A stretch of 64,000 bases of DNA from Rhizobium sp. ARZ01. GTDB lineage: Bacteria > Pseudomonadota > Alphaproteobacteria > Rhizobiales > Rhizobiaceae. Shown here one piece after another: positions 16,061 to 24,940 of the stretch (the first letter of the stretch is position 1; each line of letters begins with the position of its first letter). The notes beneath the pieces are model-generated. The model was not told the DNA's origin and did not search any database. It saw nothing but the letters and a program-made list of their open reading frames with translations. The stretch lies in the NCBI RefSeq assembly GCF_014851675.1, contig NZ_JACVAE010000001.1, positions 434,001-498,000 of the forward strand, written 5' to 3'. Made by a program: the position numbers and the translations under genes.

Positions 16061-16076
16061 TTGACGTTAACGTCAA
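16061..16076. promoter_or_regulatory. Perfect 16-bp palindrome upstream of a small gene
   Basis: TTGACGTTAACGTCAA is fully palindromic and is preceded by GTTAACG, which partly repeats the core. It ends 21 bases before the ATG at 16098. Its form resembles MerR-family LiuR-type sites for branched-chain acid catabolism, but neither LiuR nor those genes are present here, so the binding protein is unknown. Confidence 0.55.
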
Positions 16077-16097
16077 ATGCATACTGGAGGACTTTCC

Positions 16098-16481
16098 ATG
16101 AACGATCTCGTCAATCGCGTCGCCGAAAATGTTGGCATCGAGCCGGCCACGGCTGAAAAAGCCATCGGCATGATGCTCGGCTTCCTCCAGCGTGAGGCGG
16201 CCGAAGGGCCGGTTGCGCAGATGATCGAAGCCATTCCCGGCGCTTCCGAGCTGGTCGCAAAGTACAATGGCGAGGGCTCCGGCGGTCTGCTCGGCGGTCT
16301 GCTCAGCAAGATGGGCGGCGGCGTTATGGCGCTTGGTCAGCAGCTGATGAGTCAGGGCCTTGGCATGGGCGAGATCACAGGCCTTGCCAAGGAGACGATC
16401 GCGGTCGCACGCGAACACGCCGGCAGCGAAGTCGTCGACGAAGTGGTCGGTTCCGTCCCGGGCCTCAGCCAGTTCGTCTAA
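16098..16481 (+). CDS. Small conserved protein (DUF2267/DUF2780-like)
   Basis: The 127-residue protein begins MNDLVNRVAENVGIEP and has a central glycine-rich linker (GGLLGGLLSKMGGG) between two helical halves, ending VVGSVPGLSQFV. The helical pattern and the AEKAIGMMLGFLQ segment resemble small DUF2267/DUF2780-type proteins found in rhizobia; I do not know a function. No signal peptide is seen. The ATG at 16098 has GGAGG 8 bases upstream and is chosen over 16077, which overlaps the upstream palindrome. Transcription is divergent from the HerA-like gene. Confidence 0.75.
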   Translation: MNDLVNRVAENVGIEPATAEKAIGMMLGFLQREAAEGPVAQMIEAIPGASELVAKYNGEGSGGLLGGLLSKMGGGVMALGQQLMSQGLGMGEITGLAKETIAVAREHAGSEVVDEVVGSVPGLSQFV

Positions 16482-16590
16482 GGCGAGCGGCAAATATATC
16501 GATGACGGTGAGGGGCGGGCCGGTGGTTCGCCCCCAATTTTTTGTGGAGTTTTGTGCGCCGTTCATGCCTTCGAGCAGCACCCGATGTTT

Positions 16591-16730
16591 CCGTCATGCC
16601 GGACTTGATCCGGCATCCAGCGCGCGATGTCCATCGCGCGAAAGACTTAGGCAGTCCCACGGAAACAGGCGAGGTTATTCACGGCGCCGACGCGCCGTGA
16701 CTGGATGCCGGATCAAGTCCGGGGTGACGG
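16591..16730. repeat. RIME-type rhizobial intergenic mosaic element (copy 1)
   Basis: The element starts CCGTCATGCCGGACTTGATC and ends with the inverse, GATCAAGTCCGGGGTGACGG, enclosing a GCGCGATGTCCATCGCGCG hairpin and a GGCGCCGACGCGCCGTGAC segment. This is the RIME architecture of rhizobial chromosomes. Four related copies occur in the window. Confidence 0.85.
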
Positions 16731-17105
16731 CAGAAAGGCTATTCGCGAGGTGCCTGGAGCGACGGAAGAGAGCTCCTCGTGAGATGCCTTGGGCGCCGTC
16801 GCATTTCCGGAACTATGTAGCAAATGCCACTAACCGATAACGATGCGGCGTTGGCGGCTTTGGGCCAATAGCAGACGTCGCACATTGTCCACTACGCGCC
16901 ATGAGCAGCCATCTCGACGCGCAGTCTCGTGTCCCTGGGGCGGAGCGGGGTGACGATGGTCTCGACTTTCATCAAGAAGGATGTTCTGTCACAAATAGAG
17001 ATAAAGTGCCGATCGAAAGAGTTTTACGAGTATCGCTGAGGTGGTAGGGCACGCACTAGTTTGCAGCCATACCTTCGAATAGACAGTGTTTCACGGAGTT
17101 GAGCT
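16731..17105. other. Intergenic region before the cupin gene
   Basis: Apart from copy B of the unnamed element at 16814-16892, no feature was recognised. The part from 16950 is A+T-richer and presumably holds the cupin gene promoter. Confidence 0.4.
16814..16892 (+). repeat. Unnamed intergenic element, copy B
   Basis: This is the clearest copy. It contains TGTAGCAAATGCCAC, ACCGATAACGATGCG and GGCGGCTTTGGGCCAATAG, and aligns with 2786-2862 on the opposite strand and, in part, with 1453-1500. No open frame of note crosses it. Confidence 0.55.
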
Positions 17106-17495
17106 GTGACGCGAAGAGATTTTGATCCAGAAACAGTCACACCTGACGGTAGAGCCGCTACCAAAGGTTACGTTTACAATTCCCAGGCGGAGGGCCCGTG
17201 GCGCGGCGTACTCCCGGGAGAGGCTATAAATGGGCCAATCACTGTTCTTGCTTATGGCAATGATACGCTAGGAGAAGGCCCACGGTTGCATGTTCATCCT
17301 TATGATGAAACCTTTGTCGTTGTCGCGGGAAGGGCGAGGTTCTTTGTTGGAGACGATGTGATCGAAGCTGGCGCGGGAGAAGCCGTATTGGGACCCGCGG
17401 GCGTTCCACACAGGTTCGAGAATATTGGTCCAGGACGGCTACAGACGATCGACATTCACCACTCCACCCGCTGGATTCAGACAGACATCGACTGA
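17106..17495 (+). CDS. Cupin domain protein
   Basis: The 129-residue protein has a single cupin fold. The metal-binding motif is GEGPRLHVHPYDETFVVVAG and the second motif is GPAGVPHRFENIGPG, giving two histidines plus a glutamate and a distal histidine. Such small cupins bind a divalent metal and may be isomerases, dioxygenases or sensors; nothing here specifies which. The start is a GTG. It is isolated, with a long intergenic region upstream and a convergent LysR gene downstream. Its G+C is a little lower than that of nearby genes. Confidence 0.85.
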   Translation: MTRRDFDPETVTPDGRAATKGYVYNSQAEGPWRGVLPGEAINGPITVLAYGNDTLGEGPRLHVHPYDETFVVVAGRARFFVGDDVIEAGAGEAVLGPAGVPHRFENIGPGRLQTIDIHHSTRWIQTDID

Positions 17496-17564
17496 ATGGC
17501 GGGCAAGTACGGCACCGAAACCGCTTTGGTGGCCTTTGCTACCTAATGCCGCGCATTTCCGCAA

Positions 17565-18407
17565 TCACTTCGGCAGGCAGTCTGCCAGGAACGCGACGAC
17601 CGTGGAGACGGCGGCGTTGTTCCGAAGGTCCTGATGATAGGTAAGCCAGGCCTCGCGGGCAAAGGCTCCGGTCGTTTCGTCCATTTCCGACAGCCCGAGC
17701 CGTTTCGCTGCAAAATCTGGCAGGGCGGCAATGCCGAGGCCGGCTTCGGCTGCGGCGCATTGGATCGCAAGTTCATTCGTGCGGAATGTGATCGGGCGCG
17801 CTCCCGCGACCGCCTCAAGCCAGTGCTGCTGGGCTATCTCGCCGACGGATTCGTCGAAGGCTACGAACTCGTAGTCTGGTGGCATGTGCGAGGCGAGATA
17901 CTGCGGCGACGCATAAAGCCGGTAGAGGATCGTCCCGGCCTTGCGGATGACAAGTGTCGTATCCGTGGGGCGGCTGAGGCGCAGCGCGATGTCCGCCTCG
18001 CGGCGCGTCAGAGAAATGTTTCGGATATTGCCCAGAAGATGAAGCCGGATGTTTGGGTTCGTCGCGCGGAACGCGGCAATCCGCGGCGTGATCAGGCCGC
18101 TGACAATCATTGGCGGCGCACTCACCGAGATCTCGACCACCCTTGCGCCTGGCGGAGACTGTATCGATCGCTCAAGCGCGAAGGCTTCCAGTTCCATGCG
18201 CCGTGCATGCTCGGCAACCCGAACCCCTTCTGGCGTCAGCAGATAGCGACGGGGGCGGCGGTCCACCAGGCGAATGCCGAGCTTTGCCTCCAGAGCGCTG
18301 ATCCGCCTCGCCACCGTCGCGTGATCCACCTTCAGGCGGCGGGCGGCGGCCGAAAGCGATCCGTCATCGACAAGGGCCGCGAAATAGCGCAGGTCGTCCC
18401 AGTCCAT
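17565..18407 (-). CDS. LysR family transcriptional regulator
   Basis: The protein of about 280 residues has an N-terminal winged helix-turn-helix (MDWDDLRYFAALVDDGSLSA, then VDHATVARRISALEAKLGI) and a C-terminal periplasmic-binding-like effector domain. It is divergent from the small monooxygenase/DUF2798 pair at 18506, which are its likely targets. The start at 18407 begins at the conserved DNA-binding domain; an ATG slightly upstream is less typical. Confidence 0.92.
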   Translation of the reverse strand: MDWDDLRYFAALVDDGSLSAAARRLKVDHATVARRISALEAKLGIRLVDRRPRRYLLTPEGVRVAEHARRMELEAFALERSIQSPPGARVVEISVSAPPMIVSGLITPRIAAFRATNPNIRLHLLGNIRNISLTRREADIALRLSRPTDTTLVIRKAGTILYRLYASPQYLASHMPPDYEFVAFDESVGEIAQQHWLEAVAGARPITFRTNELAIQCAAAEAGLGIAALPDFAAKRLGLSEMDETTGAFAREAWLTYHQDLRNNAAVSTVVAFLADCLPK

Positions 18408-18505
18408 CATTGTGCAAAATCTCACATTAAATGCGCGGCATTAGGGAATATCGCACAGAAGGGTTTGGATGCAACACATGGGTTCCCGAACGAGAGGAGC
18501 CCAGC

Positions 18506-18808
18506 ATGGCCGAGACGGACAGACAGGATAGCGTGAGAAAAGTGGTTCGCCTCCAGGCACGGGCGGGGCAGGCCGACAGGATGCGCACCGCCCTTGCTGA
18601 ACTGCGCAAGGCGACGATCGTTGAAGCCGGGTGCCGGGAGTTCGATTTCTACCAGTCGATATCGGAGCCGGGTCTCTTCCTGCTGGTCGAGGACTTCGCC
18701 AGCCATGCGGCGCTCGACACACACATGCACTTGGCGCATACGCGCGCCTTCTTTGCGCTCGACCTGGTGGCATCCATCGATCCGATCAAAAGGGAGTGGC
18801 TGTCGTGA
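18506..18808 (+). CDS. Antibiotic biosynthesis monooxygenase (ABM/quinol monooxygenase-like)
   Basis: The 100-residue protein has the ABM dimeric alpha/beta barrel pattern: KVVRLQARAGQADRMRTAL, REFDFYQSISEPGLFLLVED and HMHLAHTRAFFALD. Relatives such as YgiN oxidise quinols without cofactors. The ATG at 18506 has GAGAGGAG 8 bases upstream. Its stop overlaps the GTG start of the next gene, so the two are translated together. It is divergent from the LysR gene. Confidence 0.87.
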   Translation: MAETDRQDSVRKVVRLQARAGQADRMRTALAELRKATIVEAGCREFDFYQSISEPGLFLLVEDFASHAALDTHMHLAHTRAFFALDLVASIDPIKREWLS

Positions 18809-19107
18809 GCGTCACGGCCGATCCGTCGCGCCGTCTGGGTCGCCTGCGCAAGCTGCCGGCGCGCTCCCAGGTGATCGTCATGCCGATGATCCTGTCGCTC
18901 TTGATGTCAGGTGTCGTTTCCGCCATCTCGACGCTGCGTGTGGTCGGCCTAGTCGAGGATGTTCACTGGCGTATCCTCCAGGCCTGGGGCGTATCCTATG
19001 TCGTTGCCTTTCCGGTGGCGCTCTTCGTGCTCCCGGTCGTCAGGCGGATCGTCGCATTGATGGTGGAGACACCCGTTTCCAAATCAGCGGGGAACCAGCC
19101 GGCGTAG
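18805..19107 (+). CDS. DUF2798 family membrane protein
   Basis: The 100-residue protein has two membrane segments, the first around PMILSLLMSGVVSAI and the second around YVVAFPVALFVLPVV, joined by a short LVEDVHWRILQAW loop typical of DUF2798. Function is unknown. It starts with GTG overlapping the stop of the monooxygenase gene (GTGA), so it belongs to that operon, probably under control of the divergent LysR regulator. Confidence 0.83.
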   Translation: MSVTADPSRRLGRLRKLPARSQVIVMPMILSLLMSGVVSAISTLRVVGLVEDVHWRILQAWGVSYVVAFPVALFVLPVVRRIVALMVETPVSKSAGNQPA

Positions 19108-19145
19108 CAAGTCTGATCGGTCTGCGGCTTGATTGGCGCAAAGTA

Positions 19146-20303
19146 CTATCGCTTGGCCAGCACGAAGGCGGCGGTAAAGACGGTAAGGGCTGCTCCCACA
19201 GACAGCGGGCCTGCGTCCGATCCGCCGACCTCCATGATGATGCCTGTGAGGCTCGATCCGGCACCGCTGCCGATCGCGTATATCAGGGAATAGGCAGCGC
19301 TCCCGGCGACCAGCATGCTGCCGCGGAAATTCTCTCCGAGCATGGTGAGCGCGCAGGTGTAGAGCGAGAAACTTGCCGCTCCCATCATCGCGAAGGTGAC
19401 AAGGATCAGCGCCGGTGTGTCGATGAAGGGTATAGCGAGGTAGCTGAGGGCCGCAACGAAGGCGGTGCCCACGGCAACCCGGTGGCGCGGCAGCCGATCG
19501 AGGGCGTAGCCGATGAAAGGCTGGGCAAGGGCGGTCGGCAGCGCCAGCACCGTGACGCTGATCGCAGCAAAAGCCTCTGAATGACCCGTCCTGACGAAAT
19601 AGACCGGCATGGCCGAGATTGCTGCTATGTCGGCAAAGCCGAAGGCAAAGACCATGGCGATCAGCATCGGTGCCTGGCCGAAGAACCGGAAGAGATCACG
19701 TGTTGATGACGGCTCGGGCGCGGTTCTTGTCGAGTACATCAGTGTGGCCGTGGCGAAGGCGACGAGCGCGAGATAGACAGCGGTGAGCGCGAAGCCGAAG
19801 CCGTCCTCGGTGCCGAACAGCGGGATCGCCAGGGGACCTGCGGCGAAGCCGGCGCAGATCGATGCGCCATAGAGGCCCGAGATGCGCCCGCGCAGCCGGT
19901 CCGGGCAGGCGATACTCAGCCAGGCCTCGCTCAGCATGAAGATCAAGCTGGCACAGAAGCCGAGCAGAAAGCGGGTCACGAACCAGACCAGCGTCGACGA
20001 AAAGGCGGCAAAGGTAGCAAGGCAGAGCGAGCAGCCGACGAGACCGGCGATGATCAGGTGCCTAGGCTGGAACCGCTGTGTCAGGCGGCCGATCAAAAGG
20101 GTCGCCGCCGCCAGCCCCAGCGCGAAACCCACCGCATTGACGCCGATCATCGTCGAGGAGACGCCGCGCGCCTCCAGCACCAGCGAGATCAGCGGATATG
20201 TGACGCCCTGCGCCACCGAAAACGCCGTGACGCCAAGAACCACGGCAACGATCGCCGGCCAGTCGGGCATCGAGTGGGCGTGAACGGACTGTTCGGATTG
20301 CAT
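19146..20303 (-). CDS. Major facilitator superfamily transporter
   Basis: The protein of about 385 residues has 12 predicted membrane segments in two halves and an MFS loop motif after the second segment (GRLTQRFQPRHLI). A second-half counterpart is GYALDRLPRHRVAVG. It resembles the YfkF/YbcL-like drug or sugar efflux branches, but the substrate is not evident. The start at 20303 is supported by GGGAG 7 bases upstream and removes an unlikely basic N-terminal extension. Confidence 0.88.
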   Translation of the reverse strand: MQSEQSVHAHSMPDWPAIVAVVLGVTAFSVAQGVTYPLISLVLEARGVSSTMIGVNAVGFALGLAAATLLIGRLTQRFQPRHLIIAGLVGCSLCLATFAAFSSTLVWFVTRFLLGFCASLIFMLSEAWLSIACPDRLRGRISGLYGASICAGFAAGPLAIPLFGTEDGFGFALTAVYLALVAFATATLMYSTRTAPEPSSTRDLFRFFGQAPMLIAMVFAFGFADIAAISAMPVYFVRTGHSEAFAAISVTVLALPTALAQPFIGYALDRLPRHRVAVGTAFVAALSYLAIPFIDTPALILVTFAMMGAASFSLYTCALTMLGENFRGSMLVAGSAAYSLIYAIGSGAGSSLTGIIMEVGGSDAGPLSVGAALTVFTAAFVLAKR

Positions 20304-20494
20304 GAGAGCTCCCTCAGCCGGCATGGCGGCGGCGAGAAGCCTTAGCCGAGTACGGTTGCAAAAGGAATGCCCTTGCGGCCGGTGTTCGCGAACCATCCTT
20401 TTCATTTGCCGACTGCTATGAGAGAACTTTGGTGACGCGGTCCTTCACCGGGTTCGAGCCTGTACGCAATGAAATGCACGACTGGAGTGGCATA

Positions 20495-21286
20495 ATGAGC
20501 AAGCTGAATGGCCAAGAGGTTCCGGTGGGGCGCAAGGCTCTCAAGGCAGCCGAAGACAGCCATCGCTCCAGTTGGTTTTCCAGGCAATCGGGTGTGTTTT
20601 TCCAGCTTCTCGCCGTTGGCCTGCCGCTTGCGCTGGTGACGGCCGCCGCTCCCGCAGCACGTGCCGCCGACTGCTCCAGTTCACCTGAGCCGGGCATCGA
20701 TTGGAGTGAATGCTCCAAAAGAGCCCTCATGCTGGAGGGAAGCGATTTCCGGGGCGCAAATCTCACCGGCGCCGATCTGATGCTGACCGACCTCAGTCGG
20801 ACGAACATGAATGGAGCCAACCTGGAGAAGGCGTCGCTGGCGCGTGCGTGGTTTACCGGCGCCACCGCGGAGAAGGCCAACTTCAACCGAATCGAGGGCT
20901 TCCGAACGGGTTTCGACAAGGTCTCCGCTGCCGGTGCAACCTTCGCTTCTGCAGAGTTACAACGTGCCAGTTTCAAAGGCGCAAACCTCACCGGCGTAGA
21001 TTTCGAGAAAGCCGAGCTTGGGCGCGCCGATTTTTCCGGCGCGGTTCTGACCGGCGTGCGCTTCCCTTACGCCAATCTCTCCCGCGCCGATTTGAGCAAG
21101 GCGATATTCGAAGGCGGGCTTGATCTCTCCCACGCCTTCTTGTTTCTGACACGCATCGAGGGGCTGGACCTTTCGTCCTCGACCGGCCTCGAACAGGAGC
21201 AGATCGATCTCGCATGCGGCAACGCCTCGACAAGGCTGCCTGCCGGCTTCACCGCGCCGCCGACCTGGCCGTGCCCGTTCGACTGA
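20495..21286 (+). CDS. Pentapeptide repeat protein, exported
   Basis: The 263-residue protein has an N-terminal hydrophobic segment ending in AAPAARAADC, which looks like a signal peptide after a long basic n-region. Pentapeptide repeats (A-D/N-L-x-x) follow from about residue 75 to 220, for example GANLTGADL, GANLTGVDF and YANLSRADL. The repeats form a right-handed beta helix. No partner is obvious; the downstream neighbour is a convergent RTX gene. The start at 20495 has GGAG at proper distance. Confidence 0.85.
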   Translation: MSKLNGQEVPVGRKALKAAEDSHRSSWFSRQSGVFFQLLAVGLPLALVTAAAPAARAADCSSSPEPGIDWSECSKRALMLEGSDFRGANLTGADLMLTDLSRTNMNGANLEKASLARAWFTGATAEKANFNRIEGFRTGFDKVSAAGATFASAELQRASFKGANLTGVDFEKAELGRADFSGAVLTGVRFPYANLSRADLSKAIFEGGLDLSHAFLFLTRIEGLDLSSSTGLEQEQIDLACGNASTRLPAGFTAPPTWPCPFD

Positions 21287-21382
21287 AGCGGCATTTTTAG
21301 CAGAGAAGACGTACCGCGTGCCCGCTTGCGAAGAGGAGCGCACCGCACGAACCGTATCGCGCGGTGCATGTACCATTGCCGG

Positions 21383-22768
21383 TCAGATGATGAAAAAGTC
21401 GCCGTGCGTCAGCGCCAGGCTCTTGGACAGCGTCGCGAACTGCACCGCAGCGATCTTGCCGGTCCCGTCCGCGTCGTAGAACAGCTTGCCCGTATCGGTT
21501 TCGTAGATGATGCGGTCGCCCGCATCGGCGGCCTTGCCGCTGGTATTGGCGAGGAACGCGGAGGCGGCGAGCCCGCCCGTCTTGGTCAGGGCGGTGAAGA
21601 TGCCGTTCTCGAGCCGGATCGTGTCGTCGACGACCTTGAAGTCGGTGATGGTATCGATGTTCGTGGCGCCAAGCTTGGCATTGAATAGGAAGGTGTCATT
21701 ACCGGCGCCGCCGGTCAGCGCATCGATGCCGAGCCCGCCGTCAAGCAGATCGTGGCCGTCATTGCCGTACAGCCTGTCGTTGCCCGCGCCGCCCGACAGC
21801 GCGTTCTTGCCGTTGTTGCCAAGAAGGATGTTGGCGAGGCTGTTGCCGGTGCCAGCGCGGTCTGCCGTGCCCGTGAGGGTCAGGTTTTCGAAGGCGCCGA
21901 TGACCTTCGCGGACGCGGCGAGGCTGAAGCTGATGGACGATTTCACCGTGTCGATGCCCGAACCGCCCGTCTCGTTGATCGTGTCGCCGCTGTCATCGAC
22001 CGCATAGGTGTCGTTTCCGGCGCCGCCCTTCATCCTGTCCGCGCCGTTGCCGCCGTCAAGGACATCGTTTCCGGCGCCGCCCTCGAGCACATCGGCCCCG
22101 TCCATACCCCACATGACTTCATTCCCTTTGCCGCCATAGAGGGTGTCAATGCCGCCACCGGCACGGATCTCACCGATGATCGTCCCGAGCCGGCCGTCGT
22201 ACACGTCGTCCCCATCTCCAAGATCGACCAGACCTTCGATCTTTCCGTTGTTGTAGATCCGGTCATTAGCGTTGAAATCGGAGTCAAAGGCGTATTTGCT
22301 GTTGGTGCTACGCAGGAGGCCGTTGTTATGGAGGTAGGTTATCTGATTACCTGCGTTGATAATCCCTCTTTCCCCCTCGATCACGCCTGAGTTCGTAATC
22401 GTTGTCGTTCCGCCGGCATCGTATATCAGGACGGCTGCGTAGGTCCCCCAGATCAGGCCCCTGTTGTCGATGAAATTTTCGGATCCGAAGATTTCCAAAC
22501 CTGTGGTGAAGCCGCGCAAAGAGCCATTTTCGCCGATCAGGAGTTTGTTCCCGTCGTTGTCTGCCGCAGTTCCGAGAATGACGCTTGAGTATCTGCCGAC
22601 GACGGATCCCTGGATATTAAGCGAGATGTTGCTTCCGCTTGCGACGATGCACGAATTGTTTGTGGCGCCGACTGTCACGCCTGAATCGACATATGCGAAC
22701 TCACTGCTCGCCAATTGGATCTGTATGCCTGCCCCAACGATATTGGCCGTTATGATTTGCGACGCCAT
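21383..22768 (-). CDS. RTX calcium-binding secreted protein
   Basis: The protein of about 461 residues has an N-terminal beta-rich half (to about 200, repeats such as ITNSGVIEGERGIIN) and a C-terminal RTX half with GGxGxD nonapeptides (LEGGAGNDVLDGG, LSGGAGNDRLYGN and LTGGAGNDTFLF). One copy of the same long module found four times in the M10 peptidase is present (GNDTYAVDDSGDTINE and TVKSSISFSLA). The end, LTHGDFFII, is a type I export signal. No enzyme domain was recognised. The start at 22768 has GGAGGG upstream. Confidence 0.85.
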   Translation of the reverse strand: MASQIITANIVGAGIQIQLASSEFAYVDSGVTVGATNNSCIVASGSNISLNIQGSVVGRYSSVILGTAADNDGNKLLIGENGSLRGFTTGLEIFGSENFIDNRGLIWGTYAAVLIYDAGGTTTITNSGVIEGERGIINAGNQITYLHNNGLLRSTNSKYAFDSDFNANDRIYNNGKIEGLVDLGDGDDVYDGRLGTIIGEIRAGGGIDTLYGGKGNEVMWGMDGADVLEGGAGNDVLDGGNGADRMKGGAGNDTYAVDDSGDTINETGGSGIDTVKSSISFSLAASAKVIGAFENLTLTGTADRAGTGNSLANILLGNNGKNALSGGAGNDRLYGNDGHDLLDGGLGIDALTGGAGNDTFLFNAKLGATNIDTITDFKVVDDTIRLENGIFTALTKTGGLAASAFLANTSGKAADAGDRIIYETDTGKLFYDADGTGKIAAVQFATLSKSLALTHGDFFII

Positions 22769-22925
22769 TGGATTTCCCTCCATGGTTGAGTGCTCTAATC
22801 ATGACGGTCAACGTCTGGGCTTTAATCGCCTTCCATAGATGGCGCTGGCGATCGCGGACGCGGCGGGCCGCAACCGGCCGATGGCGCGGCGCGCTCAACG
22901 GTTGCCCGCCTTCAGCAGAGTCGTG

Positions 22926-23696
22926 CTATCCCTTGACTGCAACCATGAATAGCCGCGGAAACCGCAGCAGCACGCGTCCGTCGGCGGCCGGCGGATAGGC
23001 GTTTTCCAGCCTCTGCCGGTAGGCCTCGAGGAAGGGCTCCTGTTCATCGGCGGGGAGCTTTGCCAGATAGGGGCGCAGGCCCGTGCCCCTGAGCCACTCC
23101 ACGATCGTTGCCGCATCCGCCATCGGGTGGTTGTAGATCGTGTGCCAGATGTCGACGCGTGCTGCCTTGGCCGCCAGAGCATCATAGTAAGCTATCGTCG
23201 GGGGCAGGGGCGGGCGGCGCGGGTGATGCGTCGAGAAATATGTGGCCCAGCGCGGGTCTTCGGTGGTCGCATCCATTTCGGTGTGGTTCGGCTCGCCGCG
23301 GTTGTCCGGCATTTGCACGGCCAGAATGCCGCCGGATACGAGCGCCTCCATCAGCCGCGAAAGCACGGCGATGTGATCGGGCACCCACTGGAACACCGCA
23401 TTGGCAAAAAGCAGCGCGGCCGGCTGTGGCGGCGTCCAGGTGGACAGGTCACCGCGGGCGAATTCGATGTCAGGTAGCCGCTTGCGCGCGGCGCCCAGCA
23501 TGTCGCCGTCGCTGTCGACGCCGACGATCGAGTGATAGGGGAAACGCTCAACCAGCAGTTCGGTGGAATTGCCCGGTCCGCAGCCGAGATCGTAGGCGAT
23601 TCCGTCGGGAAGGGCCGGCACCTGGGCCAACAGGTCGCGCGCCGCCCGCGTCCGTTCGTCCTCGAACTTGACATACTGCGCCGCCGACCAGGCCAT
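22926..23696 (-). CDS. tam: Trans-aconitate 2-methyltransferase
   Basis: The 256-residue protein has the SAM-binding motif [14 protein letters not shown], the acidic GVDSDGDML strand end and the family segment [12 protein letters not shown], followed by LAVQMPDN. Tam methylates trans-aconitate, removing this spontaneous inhibitor of aconitase. Length and the [17 protein letters not shown] start agree with the family. It lies 30 bases upstream of nothing else on its strand except the haloacid dehalogenase gene 684 bases before it, with which it may be cotranscribed. Confidence 0.93.
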   Translation of the reverse strand: MAWSAAQYVKFEDERTRAARDLLAQVPALPDGIAYDLGCGPGNSTELLVERFPYHSIVGVDSDGDMLGAARKRLPDIEFARGDLSTWTPPQPAALLFANAVFQWVPDHIAVLSRLMEALVSGGILAVQMPDNRGEPNHTEMDATTEDPRWATYFSTHHPRRPPLPPTIAYYDALAAKAARVDIWHTIYNHPMADAATIVEWLRGTGLRPYLAKLPADEQEPFLEAYRQRLENAYPPAADGRVLLRFPRLFMVAVKG

Positions 23697-23726
23697 GTGC
23701 CGCCTCCCTTCGGATTTCGCCCTCGT

Positions 23727-24380
23727 TTACTCAAGCGCTTCCAGCGTTGGCAGGATCAGCGATGGCCCGAGGTCGGGATATTCGTCGGGCATGCCGGTCC
23801 GGTTGATCCAGACGGTGCGGAAGCCGAATCTCGTCGCCCCGGCCACGTCCCAGCGGTTCGACGACTGGAACGACACAACGTTCGGATAGAGCCGATAGCT
23901 GGTCGTCACCATGTCGTAGACGGCGGGCGCCGTCTTGTAGGTCTTCAGTGCGTCGACCGAGAAGATGTCGTCAATCACGGTTTCGAGTGCGGCATTGGTC
24001 ACTGCCGATCTCAGCATCTCCGGTGAGCCATTGGAGAGAACGGCGATGCGCGCGCCGCGCGCCTTCAGGGCGCGGAGCACCGAGGGGACCTCGGGGTAGC
24101 AATCGAGCTTCCAGTAGGCTTCTAGCAGCTTTGATCGCAGCGCCCGGTCGACGCCGGGAATGCGCTGGAACGTATAGTCGAGCGCCTCTTCGGTGAGCTT
24201 CCAGAAATCCTTGTAGGCCCCCATCAGCGCGCGGGTCCAGGAGTACTCCAGCTGCTTGGCCCGCCACACCTCGGAAAAGAGCTGGTAGTTGGGCCCGACG
24301 TCGCCCGCGTGACGACGCACGGCCGCATGCACATCGAACAGCGTACCGTAGGCGTCGAAGACATAGGCTGCGTAAGACAC
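23727..24380 (-). CDS. Haloacid dehalogenase, type II
   Basis: The 217-residue protein has the HAD motif I FDAYGTLFD (nucleophilic aspartate), motif II VLSNGSP and the late SSNRWDVAGATRFGF segment that distinguishes L-2-haloacid dehalogenases from phosphatases. It should hydrolyse 2-haloalkanoates, although many members have other natural substrates. The GTG start at 24380 has GGAGG 8 bases upstream and places the motif at residues 6-14. Its 3' end lies 30 bases before the tam gene on the same strand. Confidence 0.9.
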   Translation of the reverse strand: MSYAAYVFDAYGTLFDVHAAVRRHAGDVGPNYQLFSEVWRAKQLEYSWTRALMGAYKDFWKLTEEALDYTFQRIPGVDRALRSKLLEAYWKLDCYPEVPSVLRALKARGARIAVLSNGSPEMLRSAVTNAALETVIDDIFSVDALKTYKTAPAVYDMVTTSYRLYPNVVSFQSSNRWDVAGATRFGFRTVWINRTGMPDEYPDLGPSLILPTLEALE

Positions 24381-24687
24381 GCGATTTCCTCCAAAAATGC
24401 TTTCATTCCAAATCATTAGCGCGCGATAATGTCAATTTTCGGTGCGCTGCACAATATGGGAAAAGGCACTGTCAGATATCGGCCGGAAGGGCAGGTGGAT
24501 GAGTAGTGTCTTCGCCTGGTGTCACCGCTCTTGCCACCTGCTTGCGCCGACTGCCACTGGTCGGCCGCCCTTCCGAAAACAGGGCCGAGATACACCAGTA
24601 TGGGACGGCAGCAATCTTCAGATTGGCGCTCCGATCGGCTAAAGAATACGGATAAGCTTCACGAAAAATCTTCTAACAGGTTGATAA

Positions 24688-24910
24688 CATGAGAAGTTTA
24701 ACTTTGCCCTGATGGCGTCAGCGGTCATGCTATGCGTATCGGCTCCGGCAAAAGCCGAGGACCTTGCGAGTACCATTGTTGACGATGGTTGTGCAGGGCG
24801 AGATAGTTTGCGGCGACGGCGCCCTTGGCTTGGCCGGGAACGCGATCGGCTGCCGCACAGGCGCGTTAGCAAGGTCACTGAAGATGGGCGGGATGATCTA
24901 TAATCCGTTG
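24688..24910 (+). pseudogene. Frameshifted gene for a small exported protein
   Basis: One frame reads FALMASAVMLCVSAPAKAED, a good signal peptide with an AKA cleavage site, but the likely ATG at 24688 is one base out of frame with it. A second shift near 24785 moves the sensible reading to VQGEIVCGDGALGLAGNAIG and then CRTGALARS. Together these look like one small secreted cysteine-containing protein interrupted by two one-base indels. Sequencing error could mimic this. The family is not recognised. Confidence 0.4.
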
Positions 24911-24940
24911 CCGATGTGGCAAAATCCTTGGCCGCCTCCT

